The position numbers and the translations under genes were made by a program. From contig OX345637.1 in assembly GCA_947044365.1 (NCBI GenBank), positions 8,514,343 to 8,578,342 on the forward strand: a stretch of DNA of 64,000 nucleotides, written 5' to 3'. Shown in pieces: positions 19,265 to 32,000 of the stretch. Source of the stretch: Petrosia ficiformis. Its lineage: Eukaryota; Porifera; Demospongiae; Haplosclerida; Petrosiidae. The notes under the pieces are model-generated. The model ran no database searches and was not told where the DNA came from. It was given only the letters and a program-made list of their open reading frames with translations. Position 1 is the stretch's first letter. Every line of letters begins with the position of its first letter.

Positions 19265-22245
19265 TTACTGGCCACGTGAACCAAAGCTTTCCAAAATCTT
19301 AAGAGCAAGATCTGTATTGTTCTGAGAAACAGCCAAAGCCTTTACTACCTCACTACGTGTATATCCCGACTGGACCAATTCTTGTATCACATTTTCTCTG
19401 TTATGGCTACGACTCGTTGGAGGGGTAGAGCATAACTGTATCGAAGGAGGTACAGGACTTGCTGACCTTCTAGTTGGATTACGAGGTGGAAGGGGAGGTT
19501 CCTGTGTCTGTCCATTAGTTCGAGGAGTCGGTTGTGGATTTCGAATTGGTAATGGAGGATCGTTACCCTTTGATGGATTTGGAGGAGGAAGGGGAGGTAC
19601 ATGAATAGGTGTGGTATGATTTCTTGGACGGGGCACTGGATCCACAGAACGGGAACGATCCAGAGGTGTCTTATGAGGTAATGGTGGTAAATCCTGTGTA
19701 AATAATGTGTTATAGGAAGGTGGAGGAGGGAGAGGTGGAGACACATCTTTCTGTTTCTTTTTAGCTACAAAATTAAGTAACTCCATCGGTGGGTCCTCGT
19801 ACAAACCAGGTTTTGTGTTTCTTTCCATGGAATTCAGGTCAACAGGTTCTGATACTTGTCTCTGATGATTTTGAGGTTCTGGTGTCAGATTTCTCATCGG
19901 GTGTTTAGCAAGCTCTGAAGGAAATTCGTAGCTTGAAATGTTTGGGGGAGATGAGTCATCAATCAAAGTTATTTCATTTTCTTGCTTGTCAAAATCAGAA
20001 TCAAACATATTGTCATTTTTAATCTTTGGTAAAATTGGAATTCCACAGTAACCATCATCTACATGTACTTTCTGGTTCCTCAAAATGGCTGCTCTCACAA
20101 GAGCAGAATCTTCATATGTAGAGCTTCCCGTAACATCAACACTATCACCGAAGTCAGGGAAAGTACCTAACTCACTGATGACATCATTAGCATAAAGAGC
20201 TTGGGAATCAGGCTGAATATAACCTGAGTCTGTATTCAATCTACTCGTAGGTGTATTAGCATATAACTTGTTGTCTAACTCCCACAAAGTGAGGTCATCA
20301 CCAGGTGGGATTAGCGGAAAGTTCAGTTCAAACTCACCAGAGTTAGAGTATGAGGGGACTTGTACACCTCCTTGCTGGAAGGGGTCCGAGACAGGAGGAG
20401 GCAGGGGAGCAAATGGGTCTCTTATTGGTAACTCTTTAGGAGGAAGAGGAGGAAATTCTTGAGGAAGTGAATGCTGCGTGTTTGTCGTTGTCACAGAGTG
20501 GGAAATTAGATCTTCGTTTGTTCGAATTGGAACAGGTGGAGGAGGAACATCATATGAGGGGTTGTCTATGTCTACCATTGTTTGAGTGGTGGGTGGGTCA
20601 TTAGAAACCTCTTTTTGTTGATTACAAGTAGTAGTATTTCTTGAGGGTGTTACCTCAGCATAGTTGAGGTTTTTTCTCGGTTTAGGAACAGGATAAAAAG
20701 TATCGTTATGAAATCGCAAATCGGCATATTTTGAATTTGTGTTTGAGGAAGATGATGATGTTGTAGACGAACTGATATTTGAAGATGAGGAGGAGGAGGA
20801 GGAAAAGGGGGGCACATCTGTCAAAGAGACGGCCATTGATTGAGGACGACTTTGCTTACTTGTTTCCTTACGAGTGACATTTGAAGTATTTCGGGGTGGA
20901 GGCTGAGGGGCATGAGTTGGTGAAGAAGGTGCAGATAATGATTGATTGTCTGGTGAGTCTCTCACAGGTTCCAATGGTAATATACCTGTATGACTGGTTA
21001 TTCCATATTGATCTGGTTGAGAGGTTGTTGGACGACGGACAGGAGGAACAGGAGGGGTAGGGGAGACAGAGTCTGAGGAATTCTCATGTCTATTATTTAA
21101 AGGACTATTTGATGTCCATCCCTCACGATCCTAGTAAAGACAGTATATATATACAGTAATATACATGTACATTACCATACAATAATAGTAACTATTGTAT
21201 TGTTACCTTTCATACATGTACAAAGTAGTACTGTTGATAATACTGTTGTAATACATGTAAATCAGTAGAGTACCGTATGTTAGACTACTGAACAGTAGAG
21301 TACAGTAGAGTACAGTAGGTTGCAGCACAGTATAGTGCAGTACAGTACAGTACCATAGCACAGTAGAGTGCTGTAGAGTCCAGCACAGTACAGCATAGTA
21401 CAGTACAGCACAACTCAGTACAGTGCAGTAGAGCACAATAGAGTATAGTTGCTACAGTAGAATACAGCACTACAGCCAGTACAATACAGTACAGTAGACG
21501 ACAGCACAGTTCAGTACACTATATTACAGCTAGTACATACACATGTACATATATTCATGAGTGCGCAAGTACTGTACTATATATTTACTGTGTACAATAA
21601 ATACATGTGGATATAGTACTGTACTGTACTGTACTGTACTGTACTGTACTATATGCAAGTACTGTACTGTACTGTACTATATATAATTATTTATTGACAA
21701 TAATTATACACACAATCACACATGTACATGTATTATGTATACTACTACATACAAGTAATTACATGTACATGTACGTGCATTATGTATATGTATAATTATA
21801 ATTACATGACATGGAAACAGAGATACACAGGCCTAATGTATAGATATATACATGTACATGTGTAGATACAGAGTACAGTTTCACTCTCTACTAACCTCAA
21901 ACTCTTCTTCTTCACCTCCTCCTTTGTTATCTTGTCCATTAACAAACGCAGTAGCCAAAGCATAAGAACCTAGAGGTTTGTCGCTGTCCTTAAATTTAAA
22001 CATGGGCTCATCTGTACGACAGTTACTAAATGGATCAACAACAATACTCTCAGAATCTTTTATGTCCTCTCGACAAAATGGACAATCGGATCTACCAGAC
22101 TCAAGCCAACTTTGAAGACACTGATGACAAATGAGGTGACCACAGGGCTCCATACGAACATCTTTATCATTTTCTACACAAATCTTACATACTTGGAATG
22201 TGGACTTCATTTCACAATATATCTCATACTGTTCTTGACTCACCT

Positions 22246-22302
<57 letters not shown>

Positions 22303-25300
22303 TGTGTGTATAAATAAAGATGTACAGTGTATAATGTATTGTCTGCCTCTCCCTGTCTGTCTCTGCCTCTCTGTTTGCCTCTCTGTTTGCCTCTCGGTCT
22401 GTCTCTCTACCTCTCTCTGTCTGTCTCTCCAAATGTTAAAGAAAGGAATGATATATCAATTTTCCAACAAGACTTGCTAACCGTAATGTGTTTGTCAGGA
22501 GCTGCTGAAAGAGTTTCTTGAAGATCAGGATTGTAATCTTCACCATTTGGAAAAAGATAACTGCAAGGAGATAGAAAGAAATGGACATACATAAGAAGAT
22601 TATCACATGAATATGTACATGCAACTGTATATCTGTATGTATAATTGTATATGTACATGTATAACAAGTACTACATGTACATGTACATGTACATGTACAG
22701 TGTACATGTACATGTAACATGTACACATGTACAGTAGATGTATTATACATGTACATGTATATACTATATATACACATGTCTGATTAGTATCAAGTACATG
22801 TACAATGTAACACATACACATATACATACATGTACATAAAAAAGAAGCACTTACAATCTTTCTCTGCCTCCATCAATTAGTGCTTGACAAAGTGATTTAT
22901 TTTGAGGGATAGTTTGTAATATAGTCCTCTCTGTTGTGACATATCCAATAGCCCATTGACCCAAACGAGTACAACTCAATCGAAATATATAACTAATGGA
23001 AATAGATTATAAAGACTCTTAGCTATAATACATGTTTATATACATGTACATAGTATGAACATACATGTATATTTTTAATATACTACAAGTATACACAGTG
23101 TAAACATACATGTACATGTACATGTATCCATAAACATGTATATGTATCAAACTAGTACATGTATCTAACTTGTACAGTGAGCTACATGGTATACTACATG
23201 TACATGTACATACGTACATTTCAACAAAGTACATGAGTACATGACTGACTATACAGTAATTTGATGGCTGACCTTCCTGGTTTGTCAAGAAATGGTTGAA
23301 GCTTTGCCTTAACTTCATCATATGTGAGAAAAGCTTGATATCCTGGATGTGTCACTGCCAATGCATTCCAGTTCTTTAATAATGTACTCCAGGGTTGGAA
23401 TAATCTGTATCAAGTATACATGTGTACATATATCAAATGATGAAAGGACTAATACATGTACATTGTAGATAAATGAATGAATGAATAGATGGGGATAGCT
23501 GGATGAACAAATTCATTAACTAGCATGTAAATGTATATTTATTTATTTATATTTTGCTTTGTAACTTGCCATGCAGGCCAAAATAATAATAATGTACATG
23601 TATATACATGTACTGTACATGTGTGTAATGTACATGTACATACATGTATATGTACATGTATGGACAGCTCACAGAATGATACACCAGAATGTACATGTTC
23701 ATGAATGAATGAATGAATGAATGGATGAATGAATGGATGAATGCATCGGGCATGATTTAATTTAAAAAGCTTTGTTCATCCATTCATTCATTAACCCACC
23801 ACATTAACTAATCCCTCTACATGTATTTTCCTAAATTCACATGTACATTATTCACCCATCCATTCTCAATGAATGAATGAATAATAATAGTGATGACTAT
23901 AGAACACAAAGAAGCTAAATACCTCGAGAATATATCAAACTCAAATACAGAGATATGATCATTAACAGTGAGATCAACAGTGGATTTCAGAGCAACTGCT
24001 TCTAAAGGAGAATGTATAGGATGCACCTGATGTAGAGTAGCTCGAAACAAACGCCATGGAACTATAGCCCTGTAATTATAATAATAACAAGTAATATAAA
24101 TCATGATTGGCCAGTAACAAATTTCAAATATAAACTATAACTAAATTAGTTCTACTATGACACTACCTAAATGAATATTGTGTACTTTTAACTAAAACCC
24201 TATTTTAATAATTGACTATAAAATATTTATGTATATAATCAAAAGTTTGAGAAACCATACATGTGTTATATAAAGTGGTTCTTATTGTGGTACATGTACT
24301 ATTAACTGATGCTAAGAAGGCCTGTATGTATGTACACACCCACTGCATGTACTAAGTTGATCTATGTACATGTACATGTACATTAGTGTTGTTTTATGTT
24401 AACTACATGTACGTGTATAACTATAACTAAAACCCCTTTTAGTAAGGCATTATAACTAACTAAAACTAAAAATGGCTAATAACTAGTACTTCCAGTTAGT
24501 TAACAAAAACTAAAACCCTTTTTAGTAAACTTAATATTAGGTCATCACTTCATATAAGGATAGTATAGTAGCTATATTACACATTCAAAATAGTATAATA
24601 CTTATACAAACCACAGAATACAATAATTTCATGCTTTAGTAAGAACAAAAACATCCTGTCCTAACAATGTCAGTACTCCTAACATAATTCTTATACCATA
24701 CGAGACTATATAAATGTAACATAATTTCGTGACTTCTTATATAAAGAAACAACCTAATATTATTTTAGTTAATCAACTATAACTACAATCAATACATAGT
24801 ATAACTAACATGTTTGGAAACAGTCATACTACAACTACATGTACATGTACATGTGTATAGTAAAGTGGTTATTATTTAATCATACTAAAACAACACTACA
24901 TACAAAATCAATCAGGCAGCCAGCCAAGAGGGCCAGGGAAATGAGCACTGATTTACAATTTAAAATGATAGATTGACTACAGGAAAACTTCCCTTAATCT
25001 TTAGCTCAACAAATTTAACACCCTAAATATGTACATTTTTGAGCCAATTCTGGAATGACAACAATGTAAGAGAAACACATAGTTATGTGTGTGTCTACAG
25101 TTCACTCATTGTATTACTTGTGACTGGTATGTTGAGTCACCTTTTTGCAAACAAAACTATTGTCTTTTAATTAGTGGTTTTAATGGACAGTGAAGGTAGT
25201 CTACTCATGTGTGCAGAAATATCCACATGTGTATATCGAATACAATATTGGCCCTTTGGGTGTAACAATACACTTGAGTGAGCAATTTATTTTCTAAAGT

Positions 25301-26066
25301 TTGAGAACCTCTCAAGTTGACTTCCGTGTTCTCGATCCTACAGTCTCTGGACAATAGGGTTTTAATTTGTTATCATTAGCACACTGAACTCAACTTGAGA
25401 GGTTCTCAAGCCGGTATGAAACATTCTCAAGCCTACTGGAAGAGTTCTGTATTTTTGAAAGGTTTGGTGTTCCATATGCTCATAAAAGTACTAATTCATA
25501 AGAGACAAGCTTACAAAATTATGATTTATTTTTAATCATTATTGTAATGTGTACAGGTGTATAGGTGTACATATTGTGACACATACATGTATATATGTGA
25601 CTGCAATTTAAGATGTAATATCATTTGTGCATATTATACATAATTAAATCTTGAAATTTTGACTAAGATTGTTGTTGCTATGGTAACGAAGGCTAAATGT
25701 TTCTTTGGCTAAACAATTTTGGTTGCTAGGATAATGGACTAAATAAAGGTTGCTTTTCTTTATTGTTTACTTACCCAACACCTCAATAACATGGAAATAA
25801 TGGTAATTGTCAAATAAGTGCGAATGTACATGTATGTACATGTACATGTGTACATGTACATACATGTACATGTGTCTGCACATTTCAGTATTAAATAACA
25901 GATAATCATTTGTGTTGATTCAAACAAACAAATAGTCAATTAAAACACATTAATCACATACTGGTACTATTATACTACTGTTCCAGTTGTTATACATGTA
26001 TGTACATGTACATGTACACATACATGTACATGTACACATACATGTACATGATGTTATAGGAGATGT

Positions 26067-26097
<31 letters not shown>

Positions 26098-29000
26098 CAC
26101 CGGAGGCAATGGAAAAATGAAAATGAGAGTTGCCTCAGGTGGGATTCCAACCCATGACACTCTGTACTCCGAATTTACATGTATATGTATGTGTACATGT
26201 TACTATAACACATTATAATCATGTAAGTAAAGTTTCTTTGAAACATATTTTTGGTTGGTAAACTACAAGTAATAAAAACAACGGATATAATAATTACGAA
26301 AGTACATGATCATATAACAACTAGTACAGTACCAGTTGTTATATGTTCATAATTATCTATGTGTACATGTACATGTTGTGGGTTCGAATCCCACCTGAGG
26401 CAACTCTCATTTTCATTTTTTCCATTGCCTCAGGTGTCTTTCTTTCTTCTACATCTCCGATAACATCATGTATTAGGTTTGGTGTTGGTGTCTTTGGTGG
26501 TTTCATTACCCCGGCCTTCACCTAATGCCTAGTGTCAAGTTAGCCTGTTCATACAGGCGTATGAGATGTTTGATTCGGACCCTGCCAACTGAGCTGCCTT
26601 GGTAGCTCAGTTGGTAGAGCATCTGTCCGGAGTACAGAGTGTTGTTGGTTCGAATCCAACCCGAGGCAACTCTCATTTTCATTTTTCCATTGCCTCAGGT
26701 GTCTTTCTTTATTTCTCTTTCTTTCTACATCTCCAATAACATCATGTACATATACATGTAAATGTACATGTACATGTATCATATTTGTATATTGAAAGAC
26801 TGGAACAATAACAGTCATAGATACTGTGATGTGTGAATAATCTGAATATATAAACTGTGTTGTTTATTTAACATACAATTAACACACACAGTAATTAGAA
26901 TTCACTAAACAATACATTACTACAATTGTAATGAATATCCTTTCATTCATCAGTTCTGTGAATCTGTTATCCAATAAAGAGGAAGGATTCCATACAGAAG
27001 AGGTTCAAATAAATTGCATACTTTGTATACATGTATATGTACATGTATGTATCTACATTATACAGTATGTACATGTACAGTATGTATATGTACATTGTAC
27101 AGTACCCTATAGTCATTAGTACACCTGCAAGCACTGAGGAGGTACTATACTCTATTTACTGTCCACAACTCTACACTTCCATGTACATGTACAGTATGTA
27201 TGTATATATGTTTGTACATTATACAGTACCCTATAGTCATTAGTACACCTGCAAGCACTGAGGAGGTACTATACTCTATTTACTGTCCACAACTCTACAC
27301 TTCCATGTACATGTACAGTATGTATATGTATACATGTATGTACATTATACAGTACCCTATAGTCATTAGTACACCTGGAAGCACTGAGGAGGTACTGTAC
27401 TCTATTTACTGTCCACAACTCTACACTTCCATGTATATGTACAGTATGTATATGTATACATGTTTGTACATTATACAGTACCCTATAGTCATTAGTACAC
27501 CTGGAAGCACTGAGGAGGTACTGTACTCTATTTACTGTCCACAACTCTACACTTCCATGTACATGTACAGTATGTATGTATACATGTATGTACATTATAC
27601 AGTACCCTATAGTCATTAGTACACCTGCAAGCACTGAGGAGGTACTGTACTCTATTTACTGTCCACAACTCTACACTTCCATGTACATGTACAGTATGTA
27701 TGTATACATGTTTGTACAATATACAGTACCCTATAGTCATTAGAACACCTGCAAGCACTGAGGAGATACTATACTCTATTTACTGTCCACAACTCTACAC
27801 TTCCATGTACATGTACAGTATGTATATGTATACATGTTTGTACAATATACAGTACCCTATAGTCATTAGTACACCTGCAAGCACTGAGGAGGTACTATAC
27901 TCTATTTACTGTCCACAACTCTACACTTCCATGTACATGTACAGTATGTATATGTATACATGTTTGTACAATATACAGTACCCTATAGTCATTAGTACAC
28001 CTGCAAGCACTGAGGAGGTACTATACTCTATTTACTGTCCACAACTCTACACTTCCATGTATATGTACAGTATGTATGTATACATGTATGTACATTATAC
28101 AGTACCCTATAGTCATTAGTACACCTGGAAGCACTGAGGAGGTACTATACTCTATTTACTGTCCACAACTGTACACTTCCATGTACATGTACATGCACAT
28201 GTATGTACATGGATCATATCCAATCAATCACATTGCTCTTAGGGGTATGGGGTATGCTCCCATAAAAAATTTAGGACATCTAAGGTTATTTCTGGTGGGT
28301 TCTAGGGCCCCCAAAAGGCTTGTAGTTTATTATGTTGTTATTATTAAAAAGGGCGTAACACATACTAGTTATTAATCACCATGATGATAGCTATTAAACT
28401 TTGGGAATTCTGGGGAGGGGGATCCCCCCTCCTCTTACTCTGCATTTTCGAAACTGCATGTGGTGGCTAAAATGAAGGACAGATGTACATTGTATATGTA
28501 TGTACAATTATAGCTACATGCACATGGCATATTGAAACCTTTCCAGCTGCTGTGACAAAAGCATCACATAGTCACATACACATGTACATGTAGATAAGTG
28601 ATGTTGTTGTAAAAAGTACATAATATTATACAAATCCACATGTAGTTTCAGTTACAGAACATGTACATTGTACACTGTATAAACTACATGTACATGTACA
28701 TGTAATAGTGAGTGCTACATTACATGTACATGTACATTTGTATTAATTTGTACTGAACTACACTTCGTAGGTTTGTTAGTCAATTTACATATCCAACAAG
28801 ATAAACAAAGGTCTGTAATGATTATTAATTATACTAACAAGAAAAAGGGGACACTTTCATAATAAACTTAAAATGTACAGGAACACAACATGTAAAACGA
28901 CATTTTTTACAATAATTTTTTCTATAGCAATTTTAATCCATTCAAGAAAACAAACACAAATATACATACAAACAGTGGTGTAAATAGTGAGCCAACTACT

Positions 29001-32000
29001 GGAAATTTTGGACTATTTTCACCACTCTTGTCCTGCTCCCATATACTTTGTATACAGTTCAGTTTCAATTTACCGGACATTCACTAGGTTTATTGGACAA
29101 TGTCCTGCAATGACCAGCTGTTTCCACACCAAGGAATACACAGGTAACTAATGAATGATGTCAATAATTATATTGTTCCCAGAACAATATTTAATTGAAT
29201 TCATACATAAAATAGCCAACAGTTCATAATTATGCTAATAAAGAGGATATCCTGAGGGATATCCCAAGAGTATACTGAGGATGATGACAAGCTAAATTGA
29301 TATCTGTATGTCTAAACCTACATGTACACTATATACAACATATACTGTACATGTTGTCAAAATATATAATAAAATTAGGAGATTATATATAATCAGGATA
29401 TCCCGATGGCATCATGCCTAGAGGATATCTAAAAGTATACTACATGTATATACATAATATCCTGAGATCAGGATATCGCATAGTCAGTATATCCTGAGGG
29501 TGCTGATGATCAAGCTATTACACAAGTACATTAACTCACCTGTACCCCTAGTCTACATGTATGTTACACATCATGTACAAGAATTATACGTGTACATGTA
29601 CATAATATTATGTACATGTACATGTACATGTATACATGTACACAACACACATGTACACAACACACATGTACATATACACAGACATAAACACAACAGCATT
29701 ACAAGTGCTTGAATACATACACACAATGTACATTGTACATGTACAGTACATGTACAGTACATATTTACAAAAGTGGTAAACTGAAGTAACCCTCACACCC
29801 TTCCAGCATAAGACACAATACCTTTCTTGTCCAAGCTGTCCTATCTCCAATACATCACCCGTTACACTATCGTATATGTTTCACAAGATCACAATCTGAT
29901 AGCATACTGCATTAGGACATACTTCAAAATGGATAAAGGTACAAATGTACATTATACTTGTATGTATATGTGTACATGTACTACATATTGCTTCTATCCA
30001 TTGTTAGTGTTAAAACACATTCCTCACCTTAATTTATTACTATTTACAATGTATTTGTTAAAATCTATTTGTCCTTTCTTGCATTGATAAATATCATGTA
30101 ATGACATATTTCTCAAGAAATACTAATATTACAAAATGTTACATGTACATGTATAGTATAATATTCTCCTTCATTGTGTTTAATCAATATTACAATTATA
30201 CAGGCAGTAATATTTATATTTCTCTTATCATTGAGATCACATTTCTCAACCTAAAAATATTATTTTTAAAGATAACAATGAGTATTACTATCATTAGTAC
30301 ACCCACCAGCTGATAAGGATTGTATATTATGTACATGTACATGTATGCACTGTAGATCTGTGTGTATGTCAGAGTGGCAAATAACAGTGCTCCAGTGCTC
30401 ATTTGAGCAACAAGAATAGCTTAAGGAGCAGCAGATTTTGGCATGACAATGCATGCTAGTTGAACTATGGTGAGCACTGGTGACAACATTGCTCACCGGA
30501 TGTTATAGGCTTATTTCTCACCCTGGATGTGTGTGTGTGTGTGTGTATGTATGCGTGTGTGTATGTATGTACATGTGTATGTGTGCACAGGCTAAGGAAG
30601 TACAAATCATTGTTGTCCTCTTAGATATAACTAACATACATGTACATGTGTGTGTACATGTATGAGTACATTACATACATGTACATGTGTACAATTAAAG
30701 GTGTGTGTGAGTGACAGTGTTAAGTTAACTACAACTAAAACCCCTTTTTAGTAAGGCATATTGACTTCTGAAATTGTAACTGGTCTACTACAGTAACTAA
30801 AATAACTAAAATGAAAATTGGCCACTAACGGGCACTTTTGGTAAGTTAATTAAAACTAAACTTTGAGACACTAGTCATACTATAACTAAGAGTGGCCATT
30901 ATTGTCAAACTAAAATAACACTAGACTATGACTCACTGTGTGTGAGTGTGTGTATGTGTTCGTGCGTGTGTGTGTATGTGCGTGTCTGTGAGTGTGCGTG
31001 TGTGTGTTTATAAACAACATACATGTACCTTTACATCATACTACATGTACATGTAAATTATGTATTTTAGATTCTTGTTGCTGCTCTGAAGAATCAAAAG
31101 AATTCCAGCTATTTAAATATTGTGTTACACAGTTCAACAACATTACAAGATAAAAGTATAAATACACAATATATAGTACAACGGTACAGGTATACAAACA
31201 ATCTATAATTATATGTAATATATAGTATAATGGTATATACTTGTACATGTATATACAATACATAGTAATTAGTAAATGTATACATACATGTATAACAGTG
31301 TTTTTAATAAGCTCATATGGCACACCATTGGACCAAAGAGCTTCTTATTTGGCATAATTCTCTCTTTGGGCCAAATAACGCAGTTAATTATGATTATATT
31401 GTCACTAACAGCATTAACTGATTGTTAATTGGCTCAAGATGTATACCCAATGGCGCACACGCTAGCCACTGTTGAGCTAATTTTGCCCATGCTCAAAACG
31501 TATCAAAAACTCTGACGTACATTTGTGTACCATCTATTATTACATGTACATGTATAATGTATATACATGTAATATACAACACATAGTATACTGGTACATG
31601 TATAATGTATATACATGTAATATACAGCACATAGTATACTGGTACATGTATAATCTATATACATGTACATGTAATATACAATCAAAAGTAAACATAAACT
31701 TTTAATATTTCAATATAATGTTTACAAATTAGTCACAAAAGAATAACAGTATACTCAGCTTGTTTACAGCTTCATAGAAACAATGTCGAATCAAATGTTG
31801 TGTGTGCTGTGTGTTTGTGTGCAGTGGTATGGAAACAGCCAGTCATGCATGCTTAAAATTGAACACCAGGACATAGGTATCAACAAAATGTGAGCAGTGG
31901 TGTGGAAACAGCCATTCATTATCTAACATATAATCTGGTATATTTGAAACTGAACACAAGGGAACAAACAGGACACAAGTTGTGAAATTAGGTCTAACCC

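Noticed and set aside
26596..26668. A functional tRNA gene (anticodon loop CCGGAGT)
   Set aside because: Position 33 is C instead of U. No clean Pol III stop follows the acceptor end, and the same tail is attached to two truncated copies, so it is a SINE head.
27031..28375. Long overlapping reading frames on both strands (up to ~140 codons) in CBL intron 1
   Set aside because: They follow a 124-bp minisatellite, are open on both strands, and give Tyr/Met/Cys-rich repeats with no protein character.
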